Positions 51,152 to 59,256 of a DNA stretch of 64,000 nucleotides are shown here, piece after piece. Source of the DNA: Ancylobacter sonchi. GTDB taxonomy: Bacteria > Pseudomonadota > Alphaproteobacteria > Rhizobiales > Xanthobacteraceae. Every line of letters starts with the position of its first letter. Position 1 is the stretch's first letter. The notes beneath the pieces were generated by a model. It did no database searches. It was given only the letters and a program-made list of their open reading frames with translations, and was not told the DNA's origin. The stretch is taken from the NCBI RefSeq assembly GCF_018390695.1, contig NZ_JAHBGF010000020.1, positions 124,001 to 188,000 of the forward strand, in the 5' to 3' direction. The position numbers were made by a program, and so were the translations under genes.

Positions 51152-52081
51152 ATGAGGGGCCCCTCGAAAGACCGACCTCTGCCGCCTCTCAACGCCGTCC
51201 GGGCGTTCGAAGCTGCCGCACGCCGGTCGAGCTTCAAGGATGCAGCGGCGGAGCTCGGCGTTACACACGGCGCGGTCAGCCGGCAAATGAGGCTTCTGGA
51301 GGAATGGCTCGGTCCGCCTGCGTTGTTCCGCCGCCTGAGCCACGGGGTTGCCTTGACGGCGGAGGGCCGCGCGCTGCTCGCCGAAATCCAGCCCGCGCTC
51401 GAGCGCATCTCCCAGGCCGCGGCGGTTCACGGCCGGAAGGCCAGCGGCACGGTGGTGCTTCGGGTTAACGCGCTCGCCACCTTCAGCCTGCGCTGGCTGG
51501 TGCCGAAGCTCGGCCTGTTGCGGGAGACGCATCCCGAGATCGAGATCGAGCTGACGACCGGCAACGAGCCGGTGGACGGGCTAGCCGGCGACTATGACCT
51601 GATCATCCGCGGCGGGCCTGATGCCTTCCACGGCTTCGCGGCCCGCCTGCTGCTTCCGGAGAGACGGCTCCCCGCCTGCAGCCCCGCGCTGCTGCGAAGC
51701 CGGCCGCTGGATCAGGTAGGGGATCTCGCGCGGCACACGCTTCTCCATGTCGCCAGCATGCCGAGGCTCTGGCGCGATTGGCTGGCGAAGGCCGGGCATG
51801 GCTCTCTCGAACCGTCGGCGACGCTGACGCTGGACCACTTCTATCTGTCGATCCAGGCGGCCGTGGACGGGCTTGGCGTGGCGATGGCGCCTTCCGCCCT
51901 GATCGAAGACGATCTGCGCGCGGGACGGCTGGTGACGCCCTTTCCGGACATCTCACTGCCGTCGCGCAGCTACTTCGCCTATACGCCACTCGACTCGCCG
52001 CTGCGCGCCGCCAGCGACAGAGTATGCGCCTGGATCGAGGGCTTCGACAGCACGCCCGGACTGCAAATCGGTGACCAGTAG
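51152..52081 (+). CDS. LysR-family transcriptional regulator (GcvA-like)
   Basis: The product has 309 residues. The N-terminal winged HTH covers about residues 6-65 (LPPLNAVRAFEAAARRSSFK, typical of the GcvA group) and the periplasmic-binding-like effector domain residues 95-300. It is divergent from the MFS gene; LysR regulators usually control such neighbours through the shared 73-bp gap. The inducing ligand is not known. Confidence 0.9.
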   Translation: MRGPSKDRPLPPLNAVRAFEAAARRSSFKDAAAELGVTHGAVSRQMRLLEEWLGPPALFRRLSHGVALTAEGRALLAEIQPALERISQAAAVHGRKASGTVVLRVNALATFSLRWLVPKLGLLRETHPEIEIELTTGNEPVDGLAGDYDLIIRGGPDAFHGFAARLLLPERRLPACSPALLRSRPLDQVGDLARHTLLHVASMPRLWRDWLAKAGHGSLEPSATLTLDHFYLSIQAAVDGLGVAMAPSALIEDDLRAGRLVTPFPDISLPSRSYFAYTPLDSPLRAASDRVCAWIEGFDSTPGLQIGDQ

Positions 52082-52185
52082 TGATTGGCCACCATTATGG
52101 CGTTGTTTGAATGTCCGCTTCCCGGCAGAGCGCTAACGACCGCTCCTGGCGCTACCGGGGCATTGAGAAATCCTGGCGCAAGCGC

Positions 52186-52518
52186 TCAATACTCCTGCGC
52201 GAGCATGATTGTCAGCACGCGACAGGTCATGGCTGGATCGGCGGGGTCCGTGCTGCCGGCTGTGAGCGTCGGGTCATAATAGTTGATCTTCCACAAGATC
52301 CGGCCGGCTTCGGCATGGTAGATGGCGCCAAAGTCGTGCTCGCCATAAGGGTTGTTGTCGGCGGAGAAGTCGCTGAAGGCGCGAACCCTGGCGAGCACGG
52401 CGAGTTGCGTTTGCATCGGCAGGGCCCGGATGCCGGGGGGCAGCATGACGTGGCCGCTGGTGGGGGTCGTGCGCAGCCGGTCGTTGAGCGCGGCGATGGT
52501 TGAGCGGCGATCGGTCAT
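52186..52518 (-). CDS. DUF3768 domain protein
   Basis: The start at ATG 52518 gives 110 residues with the DUF3768 pattern: MTDRRSTIAALNDRLRTTPT, then a region RAFSDFSADNNPYGEHDFGA and KINYYDPTLTAGSTDPADP. The family is common on plasmids and integrated elements of alphaproteobacteria and has no established function. It overlaps by four bases the serine recombinase remnant upstream, and both mark foreign DNA. Confidence 0.85.
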   Translation of the reverse strand: MTDRRSTIAALNDRLRTTPTSGHVMLPPGIRALPMQTQLAVLARVRAFSDFSADNNPYGEHDFGAIYHAEAGRILWKINYYDPTLTAGSTDPADPAMTCRVLTIMLAQEY

Positions 52519-53060
52519 GACGTACGCTCCGGCATAGCGACGCGCGAGCGATGTTCGACCCGCCCCATGGCGCCGCTGAGGGTCGAGCGTGCCACCCCGA
52601 AGCTGCGGCACACGCTCGCTTTCGACGCGCCGGCATCGAGGGCGGCGAGGATCTGCTGCAGCTTTTCGTCATCGATGGCACGCGGGCGCCCACCCTGCCG
52701 GCCCCGGCGCTTGGCGGCGGCAAGGACAGCGATGACGCGCTCACGAGTGAGCGCCCGCTCGAACTGCGCCAGTGCGCCGAAGATCGAAAACAGCAACTCG
52801 CCATGCGGGGTGGTGGTGTCCATCTGCTCGGTGAGCGAACGAAACGCGATGCCGCGCTGTTTCAAGTCCTCGATGAAGGTGAGCAGGTGGATCAGCGAGC
52901 GGCCGAGCCGGTCGAGCTTCCACACGACCAGACAATCGCCGGGGCGTAGGAAGACGAGGCACTGCTGAAGCCCCGGCCGATCGTCACGGGCACTGGATGC
53001 TTTGTCATGGTGGAGATGACGTTCGTCGATGCCGGCGGCGGTGAAGTGCTCGACCTTCAA
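52515..53060 (-). pseudogene. N-terminally truncated serine recombinase (Tn3-resolvase type)
   Basis: The 181 residues begin KVEHFTAAGIDERHLHHDKA; homologues start with about 20 more residues (the YARVST motif with the catalytic Ser). These are missing, and the break is where IS5-like sequence begins. The rest is intact: DCLVVWKLDRLGRSLIHLL, FSIFGALAQFERALTRERV and a C-terminal HTH (GASKASVCRSFGVARSTL). Without the Ser it cannot recombine. It may still be expressed from an internal start. Confidence 0.75.
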
Positions 53061-53079
53061 AAAAGGTCGAAGCGCGCGG

Positions 53080-53480
53080 CACGTTTGAAATGGCGCAACG
53101 GCTTCGTGGGATCTGTAGTCGTGTCTTTCGCTATGCCGTGCGTACCCACAGGCTCGAAGCCGTACGGTGCGCCTTCAGACAGGTCGCGTCGATCATAACC
53201 GTGCGGTGCTCGGCCTGGGGATGGACAGGGGCTCATCATCCGGATGAGCCTGCCGCGCTCCGGCGCTTCCAGCGATCGTACAGCGTCTTGCGCGGACTAT
53301 AGACTGCCGGCGCATCGCGCCAGCGCAGACCATTGCGGTTGACGAAGATGATCCCGCCAATACCCGGCGATCATCCACCCTGCGCTTGCCGTGGCTCTTG
53401 GGAAAATAGGGCTGCAACCGAGCCATCTGCTCGTCCGCCAGCCAATACAGGCCACCGATATCCGGTCTCCTCAGGAGCCT
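53080..53480 (-). pseudogene. IS5-family transposase remnant
   Basis: On the minus strand, fragments of an IS5-type transposase are recognisable: LADEQMARLQPYFPKSHGKR, then VDDRRVLAG, a frame change, IIFVNRNGLRWRDAPAVYSP, RKTLYDRWKRR, and further on TVMIDATCLKAHRTA. There are at least one frameshift and an internal deletion, and the C-terminal half is lost. It abuts the truncated serine recombinase. The next 190 bp contain nothing I can support. Confidence 0.75.
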
Positions 53481-53672
53481 GAATCAGATCGACCAAAGCA
53501 AATCAGCGGATCCTGAGCCTAAGGTAGGAGATGCCAATTGCCCACGGCCCAGCCAATTCGGCGGCGGGCCGTCGATGGTCGTCCGCAATCTGAACAGGCC
53601 ATGTCCTCCTAACGAGAGCAGGCTCGCCGGTGCCAACCGGCTGTGGCGGAGAGCGTGCCTCGCGGACTTGGC

Positions 53673-54461
53673 TCACGAAAACGAGGCTTCGACCGATCTC
53701 AAATAGCGCTGCGACACTGGCGCACGCGACCCGTTGCGGAGATGAAGCATGCCGGTTCTCCCAACCCGCTCGAACTCTTCCACCGCCTCATCGCTCACCC
53801 ACCACGAGCGATGAACTTGGCGCCCCTTCACTGGATGTGCCTCGTTCATCGCGTCGCTGAGCCGCATTAACACCAGTGCCGCGCCTCTATCCGTGTGGAC
53901 ACGAACGTAGTGGTCTTCCATTTCCAGACAGAGAATGCGCCCTCGTACATCAAGCGGCAGCCGCGCCACCAATGGGCTCATGGCCTCCGGCACAGACGGC
54001 ACCAACTCCTGAGGCGGGGCTTCTGGCATCGCCGGCTCCGTTCTCCACGGCAGTACTGCCTTGGCCACCAGCGTGACGATCGAGCCGACCAGCGCGATCT
54101 GCCAGTACAGTTCCACGACTTGGTAGACACTGGCCTGCCAGCCGGAAAGTGCATTGGTCGCGATCCCAGCGACGATGATCATCGGGAACGCCGCGATCCC
54201 GATGATCGCCATGCGACGCGCGGACGGGGAAAGGTTCCGAAAGAAGGGGCGGTTGGCCACCAGCATCTCGAGCGCCGCCATCAGCATGAACCAGCACACC
54301 AGCAGCCCGCTCCAATAGCCTAGCCGGGCAAAAAAGGTCTGTTCATCGACGCCGAACGGGCGAACCCATGCAAAGACTGGGCTGAGGCCGAGTGCCAAAC
54401 ATACCTCGGCACCACGTCGCTGTAGCCAGTTGCTACTCTGCAAATTGGCGAAATCACGCAT
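53673..54461 (-). CDS. LytTR DNA-binding membrane protein
   Basis: The start at ATG 54461 gives 262 residues; the larger open frame upstream reads antisense to the porin gene. Four hydrophobic helices span about residues 35-150 (SGLLVCWFMLMAALEMLVA and following). The C-terminal LytTR domain shows GRILCLEMEDHYVRVHTDRG and QVHRSWWV, the signature of this DNA-binding fold. Membrane-bound LytTR proteins sense the envelope or a ligand and regulate nearby genes. The divergent OmpV-type gene 144 bp away is the natural target. Confidence 0.82.
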   Translation of the reverse strand: MRDFANLQSSNWLQRRGAEVCLALGLSPVFAWVRPFGVDEQTFFARLGYWSGLLVCWFMLMAALEMLVANRPFFRNLSPSARRMAIIGIAAFPMIIVAGIATNALSGWQASVYQVVELYWQIALVGSIVTLVAKAVLPWRTEPAMPEAPPQELVPSVPEAMSPLVARLPLDVRGRILCLEMEDHYVRVHTDRGAALVLMRLSDAMNEAHPVKGRQVHRSWWVSDEAVEEFERVGRTGMLHLRNGSRAPVSQRYLRSVEASFS

Positions 54462-54605
54462 CGCGAGCGGCCCTTGAGTACCCTCGGTGCACTTTCGCGA
54501 AAAGTTTGGCGCAATTGCGAAGCCAGTCTGGTGGCGAAAAGGCCGCCGCGAAAAGAGTGGGGAGATCCTGAGGAGTGTCTTCGGGACCGTCCCGCGAGCT
54601 TTTTG

Positions 54606-55430
54606 ATGAGACATCACAAGGTGGCCCTCGTCGGCCTTCACTTGGTCGTACCGTTCATTCCCTTCGACCTGGCGTTCGCCGCCGACATCGAGAAAGAGGA
54701 TGTGACCCACACCACCTCCATCGACCGCCTCGCCTTCGTCAGCCAGAAGCTCGCCGAATGGAAGGTCGTGCTCGGCGGCGGAGCGATGATGGCACCGAAG
54801 TATGAGGGCTCCGACGAGTTCGACATCCAGCCCATCCCCTTCGTCACCGCCACTTTCGGCGAGCGGGTCAAGGCCGATCCGCGCGGCATCTCGGTGAACA
54901 TCTATAGCGTCGGAAACCTCAATTTCAGTGGCCAGCTCGGCTACGACATCGGGCGCAAGGAAGACGATTCCAAGCGACTGCGCGGGCTCGGCGATGTCGA
55001 TATGGGCGGCGTAGTCGGCGGTATGGTCACCTATGAGATGGGGCCGGCCGAGTTCTACGCCTCGCTCAGCCGCACGATAGGCGGCAGTGAGGGGCTGGAA
55101 GCCAAGATCGGTTTCGACCTCGCCCACACTATCGACCTGTTCCGTTTCTCGGCCGGTCTGTCGGCGACATGGGCGGACGAGACCTACATGGAGACCTATT
55201 TCGGCGTTACCGCAGCGCAGTCCGCCGCCTCTGGACTGCCGCAATACGACATCGGCGCTGGCTTCAGACGCATCGATCTCGATCTGGCTGTCACCTATAT
55301 GGCGAGCGAGCACTGGCTAGTGCGCGGGCAGCTTGGCATCGGCTATTTGCTCGGCGACGCGGCCGACAGTCCTATCGTGCAGGAGGCGTTCCAGCCCTCC
55401 GTGCTGCTCGCCATCGGCTATCGGTTCTGA
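54606..55430 (+). CDS. MipA/OmpV family outer-membrane protein
   Basis: The start is ATG 54606 (MRHHKVALVGLHLVVPFIPF), a signal peptide cleaved after AFA. The 274-residue protein is a beta-barrel, with alternating polar and aromatic strands and a C-terminal Phe (LLAIGYRF), as in MipA/OmpV outer-membrane proteins that interact with peptidoglycan enzymes or act as porins. It is divergent from the LytTR gene and 10 bp before the methyltransferase gene, so it is probably the first gene of a two-gene unit. Confidence 0.85.
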   Translation: MRHHKVALVGLHLVVPFIPFDLAFAADIEKEDVTHTTSIDRLAFVSQKLAEWKVVLGGGAMMAPKYEGSDEFDIQPIPFVTATFGERVKADPRGISVNIYSVGNLNFSGQLGYDIGRKEDDSKRLRGLGDVDMGGVVGGMVTYEMGPAEFYASLSRTIGGSEGLEAKIGFDLAHTIDLFRFSAGLSATWADETYMETYFGVTAAQSAASGLPQYDIGAGFRRIDLDLAVTYMASEHWLVRGQLGIGYLLGDAADSPIVQEAFQPSVLLAIGYRF

Positions 55431-55440
55431 GGGCGCCGCC

Positions 55441-56070
55441 ATGTCCTCGAACATCCAAAGCCCCGCCCGTTACACCAGCCAGACCCGGCGCATCCTTGCC
55501 ATCAAGGTCGTCGCGCTCATCACCGTCGTGCTGATTCTCGTTTCGCACAGCGCATGGGGCAAGGACTCGCTGGCCACCACCGCGATGCGCACCACTGGCC
55601 TCTGCCTCATCATGGCAACGGTGATAGGGCGGCTATGGGCGACGCTCTATATTGGCGGGCGCAAGAATGCTGCCCTCATCACATCAGGCCCGTACTCCAT
55701 CACACGCAACCCGCTCTATTTCTTCTCGATAGCCGGCGCTGCGGGCATCGGTCTGGTGTTCGGCAGCCTTGTCATTGCGGGCTGCCTCAGCAGTTTCATC
55801 GCGGCTCTTCTGATAGCCAAAGCCCGCGATGAGGCAGCGATGCTCGGCGCGCGCTTCGGCGTCAGCTACCAAGCCTATGCAGCGCGCGTCCCGCTGCTAT
55901 GGCCCCGCCCGTCGCTGTATCGGGACGCCGATGCACCCAGCTTCCTGCCACACGCTCTCCATCGTGCACTGCGCGATGGCTCGCTGTTCCTGCTTAGCGT
56001 GCCGATGGGAGAGTTGGTCGCTTATGCCAAAGACGTCGGTCTATTGCCTGAGCTGATTGCATTGTTTTGA
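55441..56070 (+). CDS. isoprenylcysteine carboxyl methyltransferase/PEMT-type membrane methyltransferase
   Basis: This 209-residue membrane protein has about five helices and the C-terminal motif GPYSITRNPLYFFS, with an E-rich cofactor segment (RDEAAMLGARFGVSYQAY), matching the ICMT/PEMT superfamily of SAM-dependent methyltransferases. In bacteria the substrates are lipids or small amines and are usually unknown. It follows the OmpV gene by 10 bp and is probably co-transcribed. Confidence 0.8.
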   Translation: MSSNIQSPARYTSQTRRILAIKVVALITVVLILVSHSAWGKDSLATTAMRTTGLCLIMATVIGRLWATLYIGGRKNAALITSGPYSITRNPLYFFSIAGAAGIGLVFGSLVIAGCLSSFIAALLIAKARDEAAMLGARFGVSYQAYAARVPLLWPRPSLYRDADAPSFLPHALHRALRDGSLFLLSVPMGELVAYAKDVGLLPELIALF

Positions 56071-56156
56071 TGAAGCTAGGCCGGCAGGGAGGCTGACACT
56101 CGCCGCTCTTCGCTCCGCTGTCGAGCCGCGCCAGCCACCGCCGAGCTGCGTGCATC

Positions 56157-56760
56157 ATGGCGACCGTGGATGGCACTACGCCGCCAGCCTCTACCGGCGG
56201 GTTCTGGCCGATCCCAGCCTCGCGGGCTCGATGGGCCGGCGCGGGAACCCGCACGAGTGCTGCACATGCCGGACCCCGCCATGCGCGACATCGTCGAGCG
56301 CGAACTGGTGGCGCCGGCCCTGATCATGCAGGAGGCGGCGCGCCGGATGGTGGCCAAGGGCCACGGCCGTATCGTCGTGTTCTGTCCAATGTCGGGCAAG
56401 ACCGGTGTGCACACCAAGGTCGCGCCGTTCGCCACAGCCAAGGGCGGCCTGGCCGCCTATCTTCGCGTGATGGCGGCCGAACCTGCCGGCGCCGGCGTGA
56501 CCGTCAATACCGTGGCGACCTCGCTGTTCGAATCGCAGGTTGCGAACCTCGATCCCGCCGAGCGGCAGGAGCTGAGGCGCGGCATCCAGGTACGGTGCTT
56601 CGGCCGCGCCGACGAGGCCGCGCTGCCGCGCTGTTCCTGGTCTCGCGCAAGATCGCACTTCTATTGCTGTGGTCCCGCTCCGATGCTCGCGAGCAGGCGC
56701 ATGTCGAGCATTTCTCGGCGACGCAGGCCACCGCCACGAACGGTGGCTTCACGCTGAAAC
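56157..56760 (+). pseudogene. decayed short-chain dehydrogenase
   Basis: One frame shows VERELVAPALIMQEAARRMV, GRIVVFCPMSGKTGVHTKVA and PFATAKGGLAAYLRVMAAEP (a YxxxK-like F-ATAK region), then GVTVNTVATSLFE, all late SDR features. The N-terminal TGxxxGxG Rossmann motif is absent, and at about 56625 the C-terminal part (ALFLVSRKIALLLLW) continues in a different frame. It lacks start context and is inactive. Confidence 0.7.
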
Positions 56761-56809
56761 TCGCTGGCAGCGGCATGGAACTATAGGTGCAGTCGGGGCG
56801 GATCATTCT

Positions 56810-57056
56810 GGAGAGTTACGGCCAACGGCGTGGACGTGAACTGCTCGTGCGAGCAGGGCCTTTGTGGTGTGTGCGAAACCGATGTGCTGTCACGGGCGTG
56901 CCCGATCCCCGCGACAGCGTGCTCACGGAAGCCGGCGGGCCGAGGGCAGCAAGACGGATCGGCTGGTGCTCGACATCTGACGACGAGGGTCTGCGGGCTT
57001 CGATACCGGCCCGCTTCGCGGACGATGCGCCGCTAGGCCTCATCATATTCGAATGA
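56810..57056 (+). pseudogene. remnant of a 2Fe-2S ferredoxin-type oxidoreductase domain
   Basis: The frame NGVDVNCSCEQGLCGVCETD holds the CxxxxCGxC cluster ligands of the C-terminal ferredoxin domain of phthalate/vanillate-type oxygenase reductases. The following VPDPRDSVLTEAGGPR part is in another frame and ends in LGLIIFE by chance. The rest of the reductase is missing. It lies next to the broken dehydrogenase. Confidence 0.65.
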
Positions 57057-57070
57057 ACGTCGAGGAAACG

Positions 57071-57178
57071 ATGAAACTGCTTCGCTTTCGCGACCGGTAT
57101 GATCTCCGGCGATCACCGATGGTGAGAGCGATGTCTCCGATGCCGAACGGATCAGCCGCCATTGCGGGCTGGCAATGA
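57071..57178 (+). pseudogene. possible N-terminal fragment of a catabolic gene
   Basis: ATG 57071 behind gaggaaacg starts MKLLRFRDRYDLRRSPMVRA and stops after 35 codons. MKLLRF is a common opening of fumarylacetoacetate-hydrolase-type genes, which go with SDR and ferredoxin reductase genes in aromatic catabolism, but nothing else of that family remains. Weak evidence. Confidence 0.2.
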
Positions 57179-57190
57179 CGGCTGATCCGT
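57147..57190. terminator. long hairpin, possible terminator or repeat
   Basis: acggatcagccg (57147-57158) and cggctgatccgt (57179-57190) are perfect inverted copies, extended inward by cattgc/gcaatg. There is no clear T-run. It lies between the decayed genes and the convergent acetamidase gene. Confidence 0.45.
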
Positions 57191-57300
57191 TAAGCATCTA
57201 ACGTCTCCTCATGGCGCGCCATGCTGGTTCCTATTGGCCCAGCAGGTGCGGATTGGGCGACGCGACGTGTATCGCGCCGCCCGACTTGTCTCACACTCGA

Positions 57301-58380
57301 TCAGCGCTTGATGTCACGCCGCATGGCCATGTGTATGCCCTTCACGCCATCGACAACCTGCGTCACGCGCAGATCGCCCGCGATGGAGCACAGCGAATAG
57401 GCTTCCACGCGGGTGATACCCCATTCGCGCACGAGCAGGTCGATCATCTCCAGCACGGCCTCGCGGGCGGCTTCGTCGAGATCCTCGTTGAAGCCGTGGG
57501 TGATCCAGAGTTCCGGCGTCTCCAGAACCGGATTTCTCATGGTCCGGCCGGGATTGTGGACACCCTTGCCCTTGTGCAGGATGAGCTGGATCGTCGCGTT
57601 GACGTGCGCCTCGATGGCGGTGCCGTTCACCTCGCCATCGCCCTCCGCGAAATGGGTGTCGCCGGCCCAGAACAGCGCGCCCTTGCGGTTCACCGGATAG
57701 AACATCGCGGTGCCGGCGACGAATTCGCGGTTGTCGACATTGCCGCCCCATGAGCCGGGAGGCACGGTGCTGAGGCGCCCATCCTGCGCCGGGCATACGC
57801 CCGCCGTGCCGAAATGCAGGCGCAGAGGCACCGCGATGCCTTCCGGCGCCGGCTTGCGCTGCGAAGCATCCACCGTGGTGATGCGGCCCGGCACACTCTT
57901 CTCCGGGCTGTCATATTCGAACTGGAACACCGGCCGGGCAACGTTCTTGTGCACGTCGGCCTCGTAGATCAGCACGTGTTCCTTGCGGCCGAACTCCTCG
58001 TGCAGCAGGCCCCATTGCGCGACGAAGTTGACGCCGTATTTCAGGCGCGGGGCCATGTGCAGCACTCGGCATTCCAGCGTGTCGCCGGGCTCGGCGCCTT
58101 CGACATAGATCGGGCCGGTGAGGATATGCACGCCCGGGGCGCGAGTTTCTTCCGGCACCTTTTCGTAGATCTCGCGGATGACGTCATCCATCAGATAATC
58201 GGGCGCGTCGCCGGCGTGATGGCACAGGCACTCGATCTCGACATAGTCGCCCGAGTTGACGCGGAGCACGGGCTCGACGCTGCCGTCGAAATAGCCCCAC
58301 TGGATGGTTTCCAGCGTGGCGGGGAGATGATGGACCTTGTGCGAGGTCTTCTCGGCCTTGATGGAAGTAACGGCGTTCAT
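57301..58380 (-). CDS. acetamidase/formamidase family amidase
   Basis: The start is ATG 58380 (MNAVTSIKAEKTSHKVHHLP) with aaggaaacg upstream. The 359-residue product has the FmdA/AmdA fold with HILTGPIYVEGAEPGDTLEC, WGGNVDNREF and FAEGDGEVNGTAIEAHVN, in normal order. The family hydrolyses formamide or acetamide to ammonia and acid. It is cytoplasmic. It lies downstream of two XapX genes on the same strand, likely one operon, and it is divergent from the AraC-amidase fusion. Confidence 0.9.
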   Translation of the reverse strand: MNAVTSIKAEKTSHKVHHLPATLETIQWGYFDGSVEPVLRVNSGDYVEIECLCHHAGDAPDYLMDDVIREIYEKVPEETRAPGVHILTGPIYVEGAEPGDTLECRVLHMAPRLKYGVNFVAQWGLLHEEFGRKEHVLIYEADVHKNVARPVFQFEYDSPEKSVPGRITTVDASQRKPAPEGIAVPLRLHFGTAGVCPAQDGRLSTVPPGSWGGNVDNREFVAGTAMFYPVNRKGALFWAGDTHFAEGDGEVNGTAIEAHVNATIQLILHKGKGVHNPGRTMRNPVLETPELWITHGFNEDLDEAAREAVLEMIDLLVREWGITRVEAYSLCSIAGDLRVTQVVDGVKGIHMAMRRDIKR

Positions 58381-58411
58381 GGTCGTTTCCTTGTTTTTCT
58401 GGATGTAGCTG

Positions 58412-58603
58412 TCACCCGAAGGTGAGTTGGCCGCGTGTGGCGGCGACGGCCGCAAAGCCGATGAACGTGCCGATGATGGCGAAGATGCCGCCAAGTACGT
58501 TCGGAGCGGGGATCGGGGCGCGTACGGTCGTGTAGAGAAGACCTGTCACCAGACCGACGGCTGCGGCCTGAAGTTCGATGGCGCCAATTGCGATATTGAG
58601 CAT
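58412..58603 (-). CDS. XapX domain membrane protein (downstream copy)
   Basis: This 63-residue protein has two hydrophobic helices and the family pattern APIPAPNVLGGIFAIIGTF. XapX (DUF1427) proteins are of unknown function and are found near amidase and transport genes. Its stop is 31 bp before the amidase start. The previous XapX gene is 2 bp upstream, so this is a tandem pair of diverged copies. Confidence 0.85.
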   Translation of the reverse strand: MLNIAIGAIELQAAAVGLVTGLLYTTVRAPIPAPNVLGGIFAIIGTFIGFAAVAATRGQLTFG

Positions 58604-58604
58604 C

Positions 58605-58841
58605 TCATTCTCCCGGGGCGAAGCTTTTGTTGATGGCCGGCGGTGGTCCGAAGGCGACCTGGCCGCGAATTTTCTGCACGATCACGTAGCCGATGAAGGT
58701 GAAGATGATCGCGATGATGCCGCCGATCACGTTCGGTGCCGGAATTGGCAGCCCAAGCCATGAATAAAGCGTCCCGGTTACGAGACCGACGACGAGCGCG
58801 ACAAGTTCATTTCGTCCCACATAGATGTAATGCATGGACAT
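58605..58841 (-). CDS. XapX domain membrane protein (upstream copy)
   Basis: The start is placed at ATG 58841 (MSMHYIYVGRNELVALVVGL), giving 78 residues; an ATG six bases later is possible. It has two membrane helices, LPIPAPNVIGGIIAIIFTFI as the family core, and a polar tail (GPPPAINKSFAPGE). It heads the XapX-XapX-amidase unit. A two-helix pair could act as a small pore or scaffold for amide or urea-like substrates; this is speculation. Confidence 0.82.
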   Translation of the reverse strand: MSMHYIYVGRNELVALVVGLVTGTLYSWLGLPIPAPNVIGGIIAIIFTFIGYVIVQKIRGQVAFGPPPAINKSFAPGE

Positions 58842-59256
58842 GCACGCTTGCTCCCGCGCGCCTGAGATCATCAGGCGCCTGTTTGTTCTGATTGTTTTCC
58901 ATTGCGCCGCGCCGTCAGCGGCACGGGCACGCCGGCGTTCGACGAGAATGTCGAAGTGTCACCCTCGACAAAGGCAAGAGTTCGCTTCGACTTGGTTTCG
59001 AGATACTTCGATGCACGCCATTTTCGTCGCCAGCCAGGAGACGCTAGCGCTACAATTCCTGTTCGGCTACACGCGAATACTCGAATTCGACGCCGGGAAG
59101 GCGGCGGCGCTCGTCTCGGTTCCGAGGATGTAAAGGCCGGAATTTCAAAGGGTTGGCATCGCCCGGCGGTTATCGGCAGGCGATCTGCGGTGCGCGATCG
59201 TCACAATCTTTGATCGCGCCCATCCCAATCGGCTGCCGCTAATTTGCTAAGCTTCA
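58842..59256. promoter_or_regulatory. 415-bp divergent region between the XapX operon and the AraC-amidase gene
   Basis: No supportable gene is seen. This should contain both promoters and the AraC-type binding sites. AraC regulators often bind direct repeats; I could not assign an operator by eye. Confidence 0.35.

Noticed and set aside
53673..55313. 546-codon minus-strand frame joining the LytTR gene with antisense of the OmpV gene
   Set aside because: Only the part from ATG 54461 has LytTR and membrane features. The rest is opposite a convincing outer-membrane barrel gene.
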